Part shown: positions 51,012 through 58,593 of the stretch, in pieces
Position numbering within the stretch: position 1 is the first letter of the stretch
How the letters are laid out: each line of letters begins with the position of its first letter
Program-made: the position numbers and the translations under genes
Assembly: GCF_031454135.1 (NCBI RefSeq)
Contig: NZ_JAVDQF010000001.1
Location: 1,178,001-1,242,000, forward strand
DNA length: 64,000 bases
Direction of reading: 5' to 3'
Origin: Arthrobacter russicus
GTDB taxonomy: Bacteria > Actinomycetota > Actinomycetes > Actinomycetales > Micrococcaceae
The notes under the pieces: generated by a model
Database searches by the model: none
The model's input: only the letters and a program-made list of their open reading frames with translations
Told to the model about the DNA's origin: nothing

Positions 51012-51945
51012 CCTGTCCAATCTGGAAACCCAGACCGCGACGGTGCGCACCTACCAAGGTGTGGTCGTCGCCTCCGGTGGCACACTGGCCGTGAACGTCA
51101 ACGGCCGGGTCATCCCGGCCCGCTGGGCGGACCCCATCATCGCATCAGTAGGCGACACGGTAAGGGTCGAAATATCTTCAGGAGCCACCGGCCAAGGCCA
51201 AGCTTTCGTCACCAGCCGACTCACGAACCTGCCCAGGCCCGGGACCGGGAAAGTCAAAACCAACACGCCGGGGACGATCATCACCGTGACCGGCACGGAC
51301 GGGATCGACTATCCATGCACTTTCCTGGCCTCCTACACCCCCACTGCTGGGGATAATGTGGCCCTGGACTGGCGCGCTTCGCAAGGGAACGTTTTAGGGA
51401 AAGTCGGGGTCATCGCCCCACCAACGCCTGCCGGTGGAGGGGTCACTCCCCCACCGGCTCAGCCGCAAACCGGGACGAGCGTTTATGCTGCCTCGGACTC
51501 GGCTACTTTCGGGTCTTTCGGCTGGGACCGGTGGGCCGGTGGGGGCGGAAACATTTATCAAGGATCTTATGGTGCCGGACCCTTGTATGGGGCATGGTTT
51601 TACTCCGGCTCCCCCCGTGAACTGGCTGGGCGTACGATCAACCGGGTCCAATTCACGCTCGGTGCCCGCCGCACGGTCGGATCGTACAATTCCCCGGTAG
51701 CTGTCCATTTCTACGGCCACACCAGCCCGACCCGGCCAGGGGCCGACGTGGCCAGGGTCGCCGGTCCCTTCGATGTGACCATCCCGCCCGGTTGGGCCGG
51801 CGGTGTCGTTGACCTGCCAACATCTTTCGGTGCCGCACTCCAATCCGGGGGCGGCATTTCCATTACCGGCGAACCCTACGCCGGGTTCCTTGGACGCTAC
51901 CAGTCCCCCAGCTCCGGGACTCTATCCCTTGATTGGACCAGATAA
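51004..51945 (+). CDS. Minor tail protein
   Basis: A 313-residue protein. Residues 1-125 form OB-like barrels (SNLETQTATVRTYQGVVVAS, VGDTVRVEISSGATGQGQAF). After a Pro/Gly linker, 150-313 form a beta domain (YYSGSPRELAG-like segment, VHFYGHTSPTRPGADVARVA). It overlaps the hub gene by 8 nt. The linker-plus-beta domain suggests a host-contact role. Confidence 0.65.
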   Translation: MADLSNLETQTATVRTYQGVVVASGGTLAVNVNGRVIPARWADPIIASVGDTVRVEISSGATGQGQAFVTSRLTNLPRPGTGKVKTNTPGTIITVTGTDGIDYPCTFLASYTPTAGDNVALDWRASQGNVLGKVGVIAPPTPAGGGVTPPPAQPQTGTSVYAASDSATFGSFGWDRWAGGGGNIYQGSYGAGPLYGAWFYSGSPRELAGRTINRVQFTLGARRTVGSYNSPVAVHFYGHTSPTRPGADVARVAGPFDVTIPPGWAGGVVDLPTSFGAALQSGGGISITGEPYAGFLGRYQSPSSGTLSLDWTR

Positions 51946-52553
51946 TGCCCCAGACCAGACCCAATAAATCCACAGTGCCGGTGAACTCGGACGCCTACAA
52001 TCTGACCGGGGACATGGCCACCATGGCCGACTCGCTCAACGTCGTGGTCCCGGTCGCTTCAGCGGCCGAGCGGGACGGGTTGACGAAAAAACCGAACCTG
52101 CTTGTCTCGCGCACCGATCTGGGCGGCGTCATCGAAGCCTGGGACACGAGCCTGAATTCCTGGTCGAAAGGCCGACAATTCGCGTGGCTCCGGGCGCCAG
52201 AAATCAAATGGGACTCGACCCGGCGCGGCATCGGCGTCCTAGGCACCGTCATGGACGTCAATAACGACTTCTGCGCACAATCCGGGGTCAGCGACGGCTT
52301 CCGGCTGCTCATCCCAGGACTGTACTATGTGGAACTTTTCCTTGCCGGCAACACGCAACCCGGTAGCGGGGTGGCGACTTTCTACCGTGACGGGGACCGC
52401 TACACCGAAGCCGGTATCGGCTCTACCGGGTCTTGGTGCGGGATACTCGGGGCCGTCATCTACGTCACTGGTACGTCCGATATCAGTGTCGATGGTTCAT
52501 CAGCGACCGATTGGTTCATGGTCCCGAACTTCCGTATCACCAGGCTCGGCTGA
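51945..52553 (+). CDS. Putative receptor-binding minor tail protein
   Basis: A 202-residue protein starting at the ATG overlapping the previous stop (TAATG). The N-terminal part (STVPVNSDAYNLTGDMATMA, RDGLTKKPNLLVSRTDLGGV) is a common attachment region in actinophage tail-fibre-like proteins. The C-terminal 110 residues form a C1q/TNF-like jelly roll (DGFRLLIPGLYYVELFLAGN, DWFMVPNFRITRLG). It probably binds the host surface. Confidence 0.65.
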   Translation: MPQTRPNKSTVPVNSDAYNLTGDMATMADSLNVVVPVASAAERDGLTKKPNLLVSRTDLGGVIEAWDTSLNSWSKGRQFAWLRAPEIKWDSTRRGIGVLGTVMDVNNDFCAQSGVSDGFRLLIPGLYYVELFLAGNTQPGSGVATFYRDGDRYTEAGIGSTGSWCGILGAVIYVTGTSDISVDGSSATDWFMVPNFRITRLG

Positions 52554-52954
52554 TGGGTTGGGGTGAATGGGCCGCCCTGGCCACCATCACGACAGCGGCA
52601 GCAGGGGGCGCTATTTTCATCGTCAAAGTCATCATCCCGTACCTGCGGAAAATCGGTCGAGTCATCGACCGCATAGGCGGGGTGGATGCTGACCCCAAAA
52701 CCGGTCAAGCGCGCATCCCCTCGATCTTCGAAGACCTCGCTGACCTGAAAACCCGCCTTGACGGACAAGACGCCGTGCTCGAAACGATCCGACACGAAGT
52801 CGAATACAACAACGGGACATCAATCAAAGACAGCCAAAGGCGTCAAGAAACCGACACCCGCGACCTGAAAAACAGCTTCGATGACCTGAAAAAAGCTTTC
52901 GAAGACCACACATCAGCGCCCACAACCACAGTGAACAACAAACAGGGAGGCTGA
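52553..52954 (+). CDS. Membrane-anchored coiled-coil protein of the lysis region (DUF2746-like)
   Basis: A 133-residue protein. One N-terminal transmembrane helix (WAALATITTAAAGGAIFIVK), then a long charged helix (QDAVLETIRHEVEYNNGTSI, RRQETDTRDLKNSFDDLKKA). This layout is found next to actinophage lysins and may assist the holin or span to the wall. Confidence 0.65.
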   Translation: MGWGEWAALATITTAAAGGAIFIVKVIIPYLRKIGRVIDRIGGVDADPKTGQARIPSIFEDLADLKTRLDGQDAVLETIRHEVEYNNGTSIKDSQRRQETDTRDLKNSFDDLKKAFEDHTSAPTTTVNNKQGG

Positions 52955-52957
52955 CCA

Positions 52958-53794
52958 ATGACATACACTCTCGAAACCCAATACACGTCCAAGAACTTCA
53001 CCCCCGCCGCTCAGGTGCCGGCCATCTTCGGAATGCCCCGGACGATCACCGGAATCACAATCCACCACTGGGGCGGTCTGGGTCAGCTCTTTGAAACCGT
53101 CCGCCAATGGCTGTGCACCAACAACGTCCCAACCTCGGCGCACTACATCGTCCAAGCAGGGCTAGTGTCCTGCATCGTAGCCCCAGAAAATGCGGCTTGG
53201 CATGCCGGCACGGCACGCGGCAACGCCACCACCATCGGCATCGAATGCCGTCCGGAAGCCACAGACGAAGACTACGCCACCGTCGCCGAGCTTATCCGTG
53301 ACCTACGCGCCACCTACGGCGACCTTCCGCTCTTCAAGCATTCGGACTGGATTCCGACAGCATGCCCTGGGGTATGGGACCTGCCCCGACTCGATGCACT
53401 CGCCCGAAACCAACCCCCCACAGAAAAGGACTGGTTCGACATGGCCAACCTCGATGACCTGAAACAAGCAATCCGTGAAACTGACAACGAGAAATTCTCC
53501 CGCCAAGGATCCGTAGGCGGTCAAATGTCCAAGCAAGACTTCTTCGCTTGGTTCGACGCGACCATGGCCTCCGCCGTTCGCCAAGCAGCATCAGCCGCAG
53601 CGCAAGCAGTCCTCAATACCCCGATCCCCCGTATCGGCGGCGGGACGATCACCTTGGCAACGATGGCCGCCTACTCCGACGCGAACCGGGAAGCGGGACA
53701 GCAAGTACAAACTAGCCTTGTCGAGCAGGCTGTGAAGGCGGCGCTGACTGATGGCACGGTGAAAGTCGATGTGTCCGTGACGGGGGGCAAGTAA
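52958..53794 (+). CDS. Endolysin: N-acetylmuramoyl-L-alanine amidase
   Basis: A 278-residue protein. Residues 15-150 are an Amidase_2 domain with zinc ligands in GITIHHWGG, in [10 protein letters not shown] and in [12 protein letters not shown] (H and C). It cuts the lactyl-amide bond between glycan and stem peptide. The C-terminal 130 residues are helical without a known wall-binding motif and may be the binding or oligomerisation part. The stop overlaps the holin start (TAATG). Confidence 0.9.
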   Translation: MTYTLETQYTSKNFTPAAQVPAIFGMPRTITGITIHHWGGLGQLFETVRQWLCTNNVPTSAHYIVQAGLVSCIVAPENAAWHAGTARGNATTIGIECRPEATDEDYATVAELIRDLRATYGDLPLFKHSDWIPTACPGVWDLPRLDALARNQPPTEKDWFDMANLDDLKQAIRETDNEKFSRQGSVGGQMSKQDFFAWFDATMASAVRQAASAAAQAVLNTPIPRIGGGTITLATMAAYSDANREAGQQVQTSLVEQAVKAALTDGTVKVDVSVTGGK

Positions 53795-54057
53795 TGCTGA
53801 CTTTAGCTTTCTGGGCGGCTGCTTTCGAGCGGGCCGTCAAAACCGTCGCCCAGGCTGCGATCGCGCTGATCGGTACCGGCTCGGTCGGCTTCACGGACCT
53901 TAACTGGTGGCAGATCGCTTCCGTGTCCGGGGTTGCCGGAATCGTCTCGATCCTGACCTCCCTGGCCTCTGGTGGATTCACTGACGGGACACCCTCCACT
54001 GGGACCCTGGAAACCACCGACGGCACCCGCCTGGCCGGACGCCGGGCAAAACGCTAG
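53794..54057 (+). CDS. Holin (r1t-like)
   Basis: An 87-residue protein with [20 protein letters not shown] and [20 protein letters not shown], giving two transmembrane helices and the ERAVKT motif of the r1t holin family. The tail is basic. It overlaps the endolysin gene by one base. Confidence 0.85.
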   Translation: MLTLAFWAAAFERAVKTVAQAAIALIGTGSVGFTDLNWWQIASVSGVAGIVSILTSLASGGFTDGTPSTGTLETTDGTRLAGRRAKR

Positions 54058-54082
54058 CCGAGCACCTTCCAAGGAGGTCAAA

Positions 54083-54331
54083 ATGTCACCACCCGGTACC
54101 GTGAAAATCGCACTCGCCGCCACCTACCTGGACGGCTCCCCGGCACGTGGGGTTTTGCAGGTGAAGTACGACGGCGGACCCATGAGCGCCGGAAACGTCG
54201 GGTCCAAAGGCCCACGCGGGGCCGGGGCTGGTGTCTTCTACGTCACCACCGCGTCCCAGAAATCCCAATTCGTGTGCACACGTTACACCGATGACCCATG
54301 GCCGTCCAAACTCCCCGGCAGACCCGCCTAG
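54083..54331 (+). CDS. Hypothetical 82-residue protein after the lysis genes
   Basis: A near-perfect AAGGAGGT precedes the ATG. Contains VKIALAATYLDGSPARGVLQ and FYVTTASQKSQFVCTRYTDD; beta-rich. No domain recognised. It may belong to the late operon or be a moron. Confidence 0.55.
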   Translation: MSPPGTVKIALAATYLDGSPARGVLQVKYDGGPMSAGNVGSKGPRGAGAGVFYVTTASQKSQFVCTRYTDDPWPSKLPGRPA

Positions 54332-54355
54332 ACCTATGGAGATCGACCTTGCAGG

Positions 54356-54384
54356 TTGAATGCTCGAGCACTTAGTCGTATAGT
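54356..54384 (+). promoter_or_regulatory. Promoter of the HicA-like pair
   Basis: TTGAAT, 17-bp spacer, TATAGT, 34 bp before the start at 54418. It gives this pair transcription independent of the late operon. Confidence 0.6.
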
Positions 54385-54417
54385 GAAAGTTCGCGTAGTC
54401 CATGGGGAAGGGGCCGC

Positions 54418-54651
54418 ATGGGGTACTGGAAGAAGCACCCTGTCAAGGAGTTGAACGCTCTCCTCGGCGAGTATCACGAGGCGGGATGGGAGATCATAGA
54501 CCCGCCCAAATATTACAAAGTCAAGTGCCCCTGTGGGGGTCATATGCGATCCATACATCTCACTCCCAGCAACCCGAACTATGCTAGGGATTGCATCAAA
54601 TGGCTTTATCGGCAAGATTGCTACACGGGGAAGGTGGTGGCTAGACGATGA
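54418..54651 (+). CDS. HicA-like small protein (putative toxin)
   Basis: A 77-residue protein. VKELNALLGEYHEAGWEIID, then YYKVKCPCGGHMRSIHLTPS and NPNYARDCIKWLYRQ, gives the alpha-beta-beta-beta-alpha pattern and the conserved histidine of HicA mRNA interferases; a CxC pair is an extra. The ATG at 54418 overlaps the next gene by 4 nt. Own promoter upstream, terminator after the pair. Classification by pattern only; it may be a related non-toxic RNA-binding protein. Confidence 0.55.
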   Translation: MGYWKKHPVKELNALLGEYHEAGWEIIDPPKYYKVKCPCGGHMRSIHLTPSNPNYARDCIKWLYRQDCYTGKVVARR

Positions 54652-54986
54652 TTATGCTCACGCACTCAATGGAATTCAAGCTCAGCGGACACAGCGACAT
54701 GGAATCTGAATTCACACGCTTCGCTGATGCCCTGATCGACCTGGAAGCATCTGTACCCGGGATGCTCGACTCCTCCGTATGGATGGACGCAAAGCAGCGA
54801 AAGCTCGGTGTGACCATCACGGTAGAAGATCAAGACCAAGCCCGCGCCGAGTCGCTGGCTTTCTCCTGCATCATGACAGCGGTCCACGTCGCTGGTGGCC
54901 GCGCTGTCGAAATTCCCAGCAGCGAACCCGAGCAAATCCCTTGGGAAGAAGTCGCGGCAGCAAGGCAGTCCGAGCTAGTCGGCTAA
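54648..54986 (+). CDS. Partner of the HicA-like protein (putative antitoxin)
   Basis: A 112-residue acidic protein, MEFKLSGHSDMESEFTRFAD then LDSSVWMDAKQRKLGVTITV. It is not a standard HicB. Acidic charge, gene order and ATGA overlap suggest that it neutralises the first protein. Function inferred from context only. Confidence 0.5.
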   Translation: MIMLTHSMEFKLSGHSDMESEFTRFADALIDLEASVPGMLDSSVWMDAKQRKLGVTITVEDQDQARAESLAFSCIMTAVHVAGGRAVEIPSSEPEQIPWEEVAAARQSELVG

Positions 54987-54999
54987 GAGCACCATACGA

Positions 55000-55034
55000 T
55001 TAGCCCCCGCCCCCACCGGGCGGGGGCTAATTTT
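55000..55034. terminator. Strong bidirectional terminator
   Basis: A 13-bp perfect stem (TTAGCCCCCGCCC) with a 5-nt loop and T-rich flank. It ends the HicA-like unit from the left and the minus-strand 49-residue gene from the right. Confidence 0.9.
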
Positions 55035-55038
55035 GTGT

Positions 55039-55188
55039 CTACCGGTGTACCTTCATGTGCAGGAAGGTACACCCTTCTGGGTTGAGGGCTTTGAGCTGCT
55101 CAACAGCATCATCCGGATAGACATCGCGCTCGATTGTCGCGTCGCTGAGGATGCCGTCGGGGTCGCGGAAGGTGCCAATGATTCTCAC
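55039..55188 (-). CDS. 49-residue hypothetical protein
   Basis: GTG-started; reads MRIIGTFRDPDGILSDATIE, then DDAVEQLKALNPEGCTFLHM. The start overlaps the upstream gene's stop (GTGA), so it is translated as part of a three-gene minus-strand operon. No domain recognised. Confidence 0.55.
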   Translation of the reverse strand: MRIIGTFRDPDGILSDATIERDVYPDDAVEQLKALNPEGCTFLHMKVHR

Positions 55189-55757
55189 GATTCCAGCGTA
55201 TCGTCTTGGTCGCGTTGTGTTTTGCGCTTGCGGGCTAGGTACCGGCGTCGGTTGGCTACGGCCGCATAGGTACGCCCCAGGCTCCTTGCGATGTCTTCGA
55301 TCTTGAATCTACGGTCCAGCGCCTTTTCGTCTTCGTCGGCAGTCCACGGCTGCCCATGCTCCACCGCGCAGGCCTGGGTGCGCTCCAGCCGCGCGGAGAG
55401 AGTGACCGCCGCAGCCTTACGGCAAGCCGGGCAAGGGCATAGCGGGCCGGGTGAGTGCTCCCCTGCTTCCCAAGCGTCGATGGCTCGCTTTCGGGCGTTC
55501 TGGTACTCGGCCTGCCTGTAGTCCCGGCGGGCGTTTTTACATAGCTCACACCTGCACCCAGCCTTCCAGCGGGCCGGGATACCGTGCCTTTCCGGCTGCT
55601 TCACCTTTCCGCTGAAGCCAGCTTGCCTTAGAAGGACTTCAACCCTTGTGGTTGAGAGTCGCATTTCTTTGGCGATTTGCGGGCCGGTCATCCCGCGCTC
55701 TCTCAGCTCGGCGACGCGTGCGAGCTGCTGAGCCGTGCGCGGGCGCTGGTTAGCCAT
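55185..55757 (-). CDS. HTH protein with Cys-rich centre and Myb/SANT-like C-terminus
   Basis: A 190-residue protein. N-terminal HTH: RVAELRERGMTGPQIAKEMR. Middle: CRCELCKNARRDYRQAEYQN plus CPCPACRKAA, a probable zinc module as in phage HNH-like proteins but without an intact HNH triad. C-terminal: PWTADEDEKALDRRFKIEDI, RSLGRTYAAVANRRRYL, a SANT-like DNA-binding unit. Likely a DNA-binding regulator. Start ATG at 55757 overlaps the XRE gene by 8 nt. Confidence 0.65.
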   Translation of the reverse strand: MANQRPRTAQQLARVAELRERGMTGPQIAKEMRLSTTRVEVLLRQAGFSGKVKQPERHGIPARWKAGCRCELCKNARRDYRQAEYQNARKRAIDAWEAGEHSPGPLCPCPACRKAAAVTLSARLERTQACAVEHGQPWTADEDEKALDRRFKIEDIARSLGRTYAAVANRRRYLARKRKTQRDQDDTLES

Positions 55758-56088
55758 GCTCCGCCCAGTCGAGTATGGCGTCCGGGAATCGGTCAATCAC
55801 GCGCGCCCCTAAAGCGAGGTACCAGCCCTTCGGTTTCGGCCCAGCAGGTAAATGGATCGGGGTGCCTGCGACGGCAGCCACAAGGAGTCGGGAAACCTCA
55901 CGGTCGTGGACTTCTCGAAGATCAAGCAGGGCGCGCACCAGCCCTTCACGGGGCGAGAAGCGGCCACGCTCCCAATCACGAACCGCGCTGATCCCTACGC
56001 CAAGCTCATCAGCGAGTTCGCTGAGCGTCAGCCCGATCAGCTTCCTTGTCGCAGCGACCTCAGCTGATGACATTTTCAGATCAGACAT
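55750..56088 (-). CDS. XRE-family HTH regulator
   Basis: A 112-residue protein: SSAEVAATRKLIGLTLSELA, ELGVGISAVRDWERGRFSPR. The plant-type phrase VRDWERGRxxPxxG is common in small phage and plasmid regulators. The C-terminal half may be a dimerisation or sensor part. First gene of the 56088-55039 minus-strand operon. Start choice (56088 or 56072) is uncertain. Confidence 0.75.
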   Translation of the reverse strand: MSDLKMSSAEVAATRKLIGLTLSELADELGVGISAVRDWERGRFSPREGLVRALLDLREVHDREVSRLLVAAVAGTPIHLPAGPKPKGWYLALGARVIDRFPDAILDWAEHG

Positions 56089-56108
56089 CTCCACCCCTTC
56101 CAGGTGAG

Positions 56109-56142
56109 AACGTGCCCCACCCTTTAGCGGGTGGGGCACGTT
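56109..56142. terminator. Long hairpin between two minus-strand genes
   Basis: A 14-bp perfect stem (AACGTGCCCCACCC) with a 6-nt loop. No long T-tract on the minus strand, so it may act as a terminator of the 56150 gene or as an RNA-stabilising hairpin. Confidence 0.65.
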
Positions 56143-56149
56143 CTTTGCT

Positions 56150-56332
56150 TTAGCGTGCGTGACGCTCTACGACGGTCCAAAACTCATCGGCGTCAACCTC
56201 CGCGACATTCCAGCAACCGGCGATGTCATGAAGGTCGGAAGCGATGGCTTCGACGTTGAAGTCTTCGCGGCTGGCGTCGCCGTTCTCGATGGCGGAGATG
56301 ACGTATTCTGCGGCGGTTGCGTTGGTGAACAT
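56150..56332 (-). CDS. 60-residue hypothetical protein
   Basis: Starts at the ATG at 56332, with GGAGG 7 nt upstream; MFTNATAAEYVISAIENGDA, acidic and helical. It diverges from the LexA-box promoter region, so it may share that control. No domain recognised. Confidence 0.6.
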   Translation of the reverse strand: MFTNATAAEYVISAIENGDASREDFNVEAIASDLHDIAGCWNVAEVDADEFWTVVERHAR

Positions 56333-56450
56333 GTGGCCCTCCTGGGCTTCGTAGCTGGGAGCTTCCCTCCCTTGCTGATACAACAATCATAACACACACT
56401 TTTTGGGTGTTGCAAGTGTTTCGTTGAAAACTTCCTCCGCCGCCTCAAGT

Positions 56451-56466
56451 TCGAACACTTGTTCGA
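56451..56466. promoter_or_regulatory. LexA (SOS) box
   Basis: TCGAACACTTGTTCGA matches the actinobacterial LexA consensus TCGAAC-N4-GTTCGA at every defined base. It overlaps the -35 region of the rightward promoter (TTGTTC at 56459, 18-bp spacer, TACACT at 56483-56488). The unit to its right should therefore be induced by DNA damage. Confidence 0.85.
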
Positions 56467-56494
56467 ACAGTGCTCCCGGTCTTACACTGCGGTT

Positions 56495-56827
56495 GTGGGG
56501 ACGAATCGACGCTACGCGGACCATTACGACAAGCTGCACGCCCAGCGTGCGGCTGAGGCGGCGAGCCGTGAACGACCGATAGCCCTGACTTGGCCGCAGG
56601 TGATTTCCAAGGGCGACAAAATCACCTGGATCCCCAGCAGTGAAGAGCAGCCATTCGTGAAAGCCTGGATCAACTTCCCCAGCATTGCTGTCGAGGTCGA
56701 AGCCTTTGTGACCGGCTGGTCACCGTGTGCCGTCGAAATAGACTTCTGGCACAAAGAATCCTTCACACAGTACAAAATCTGGGTGTGGGCCAACGCGGTC
56801 ACGCGCATCCCCAAGGACCAGTCGTGA
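56495..56827 (+). CDS. SOS-controlled hypothetical protein, probably leaderless
   Basis: A 110-residue protein. I choose the GTG at 56495, 7 bp after the -10 box, because the only upstream start lies inside the LexA box and ahead of the promoter. It begins MGTNRRYADHYDKLHAQRAA; DKITWIPSSEEQPFVKAWIN follows. The opening YADHYD is seen in many actinophage proteins that sit with DNA-repair genes. Function unknown, but its control by LexA suggests a role at prophage induction. Confidence 0.65.
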   Translation: MGTNRRYADHYDKLHAQRAAEAASRERPIALTWPQVISKGDKITWIPSSEEQPFVKAWINFPSIAVEVEAFVTGWSPCAVEIDFWHKESFTQYKIWVWANAVTRIPKDQS

Positions 56828-57099
56828 AGCACCTGCCGCACAGTATTGACGATTACACGCTCCGCAAAAGCGTAGAAACCTTCCGGATCGCTGAGCCCGT
56901 TCCCAGTCACGGTAGCGCTGCCGATGCCCGACTACACCACCCAGGAAGCCCAAGGCCTGGCCTTGGAGTACGTTCCGGGGCCGTGAGGTGCAGTCAGGGT
57001 CGCGATCCCCTGGCCGGACGCCACAGACGGTATCCTGACCCAGTGGTACGACTCCGACAGGGTAGCCACGATCAGACCGGTGCCGGAAGAATCAACGTA
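56824..57099 (+). pseudogene. Probable frameshifted gene after the SOS-controlled gene
   Basis: A GTG at 56824 overlaps the previous stop and gives MKHLPHSIDDYTLRKSVETF. The reading then looks unnatural, while the +1 frame reads FPVTVALPMPDYTTQEAQGL and, after one stop codon, VRVAIPWPDATDGILTQWYD up to 57099. This suggests one gene broken by an indel and a stop, or two tiny genes. No domain recognised. Confidence 0.35.
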
Positions 57100-57803
57100 G
57101 GGTCAAAAGGGTTGACCGTCCTCGTATTGTTCAGTTTCCGGTCCACCGCGTATTCGACCAGATCGGGGGTCAGCCGCTCCGATTCGGCTTCTAGCCAATC
57201 CACGATCTCAGCCCGGCCGCCCTGGTCCAGCTTCTCCGGGGCCAGCCAGTGATCCACACCCTCAGCAGTGAGGAAAGCTGGCATCCGGTCGTGGACCTCC
57301 CCGGCAGCGTCTTTACCGGGCCTGGTCACAATCGTGTAGGTGTGGACCCAGCCTTCCGGGGTCTCCCGTGCACTGCACAGCCCAGCAGCCATCAGCAAAG
57401 CCCCTTCGCGATGGTGGATGAAGTGCGGCACCTTCACTTCCTTGCCGTCAACCATTGTGGGCACGAATTCGTAATACCCGGACATCGGGACCACGATCCG
57501 CTGAGATGACAGTGGAGGCTTCCACATCCCGCTTGTATTCAGCTTCTCAATCGTCGCGTTGATCGGGCGCGGCTTCTTATCGCCCTCTGTGACCCAGGGA
57601 GCTTCATAGCCCCACTTCGCGGTCTCGATGACCCGTCGCACCTCGCCGTCCTCGTCCAGGTGCTCCCGCAGGATCGGCGCATGATTCGACGGAGCCACAC
57701 TAAAGCGGTCTTCCCACTCGAAGGACACGTCCTGGCCCCGGTAGATCTTCCAAAAATTATCTGCCCAGAAAGTTTTCAGCTCAGCCACGTAGCGCCCACA
57801 CAT
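57072..57803 (-). CDS. SRAP-domain protein (YedK/HMCES family)
   Basis: A 243-residue protein beginning MCGRYV: Cys2 becomes the new N-terminus and crosslinks covalently to abasic sites in single-stranded DNA. Other active-site elements are INATIEKL (N and E), VVPMSGYYEF (the GFYEW-like strand), TYTIVT and HDRMPAFL (catalytic H-x-R-M-P). I start at 57803 because the free Cys2 is essential; the longer frame would bury it. It lies near the LexA-controlled unit and probably protects abasic sites during phage replication. Confidence 0.9.
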   Translation of the reverse strand: MCGRYVAELKTFWADNFWKIYRGQDVSFEWEDRFSVAPSNHAPILREHLDEDGEVRRVIETAKWGYEAPWVTEGDKKPRPINATIEKLNTSGMWKPPLSSQRIVVPMSGYYEFVPTMVDGKEVKVPHFIHHREGALLMAAGLCSARETPEGWVHTYTIVTRPGKDAAGEVHDRMPAFLTAEGVDHWLAPEKLDQGGRAEIVDWLEAESERLTPDLVEYAVDRKLNNTRTVNPFDPTLILPAPV

Positions 57804-57917
57804 GCGCACAGCATACGACCGATCCATCCTGGAGTCATCAGCCGCAGGCAGCTTTTAATTCTGACCGGGCCGGTTTAAACTGGAGGTGCCTTCCCCGGCG
57901 AAACCTTCACGGTTTGC

Positions 57918-57960
57918 GGCGCCCCTTCTTGAGGAACACCTCGAAGGGGCGCCTATTTTT
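57918..57960. terminator. Strong terminator left of the DUF732-like lipoprotein gene
   Basis: GGCGCCCCTTC pairs perfectly with GAAGGGGCGCC around a 14-nt loop and is followed by TATTTTT. It overlaps the stop codon of the lipoprotein gene and blocks transcription in at least the rightward direction. Confidence 0.85.
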
Positions 57961-58285
57961 GTGCCGGACAGTAATAGATCTTCGCGGCACCGATCACGAC
58001 GCCGATCTCCGCTGCGAGCACTGTCGTGTCCGCGACACGCACCGGGACCATGACCTCATCGGCCGTTGCGCCCCCTTCAAGCTGCTTACAAGTGTCTTTG
58101 GCCATCTGGACCAGGTCCGCGTCCTTTTGCCCTCCTAGACCCTCTTCTGAGAGCAGCGGGCGCACATCAGCAACAAACGACTGATCAGACATAGTCCTTT
58201 CCGGCGAAGCGCAGCCCGCGATCGAAGCGATGCCCGCGGCCACAAGAGCAAACGAAAACATGGTTCTTTTCAGTGAAATATTCAT
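57953..58285 (-). CDS. DUF732-like lipoprotein
   Basis: A 110-residue protein with signal peptide and lipobox (FALVAAGIASIAGCASPE). The mature part, SFVADVRPLLSEEGLGGQKD, LVQMAKDTCKQLEGGATADE and AAKIYYCP, has the two cysteines and helical pattern of DUF732 proteins, which are common in actinobacteria and their phages. Second surface lipoprotein of the prophage; may act at the cell envelope of the lysogen. AGGACC lies upstream of the ATG. Confidence 0.75.
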   Translation of the reverse strand: MNISLKRTMFSFALVAAGIASIAGCASPERTMSDQSFVADVRPLLSEEGLGGQKDADLVQMAKDTCKQLEGGATADEVMVPVRVADTTVLAAEIGVVIGAAKIYYCPAQK

Positions 58286-58383
58286 CGAAGGTCCTTTGAT
58301 CTGGAAGTGAGTGGCGGATTCTCATGTCCAGATCAAGGAGGTCTCGAAGGCACTGCAAAAATGCATAAGGTGCAGAATAGGGT

Positions 58384-58421
58384 GCAGTGCCCTCGCCCCG
58401 ACTCGGCGGCGAGGGCACTGC
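58384..58421 (-). terminator. Hairpin terminator of the tRNA gene
   Basis: A perfect 14-bp stem (GCAGTGCCCTCGCC) around CCGACTCGGC, starting 19 bp past the tRNA 3' end. It probably belongs to the host tRNA and therefore sets the outer limit of the prophage at or left of this point. Confidence 0.7.
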
Positions 58422-58439
58422 ATCCCTTTATTTCCGGGG

Positions 58440-58513
<74 letters not shown>

Positions 58514-58593
58514 TTGCGGGCAGCACGGAGGCGATCCGCGAAAACCCAACCCGTCCAGCTTAGTGGACGGCCAGCCCAATCATGATGAACCGC

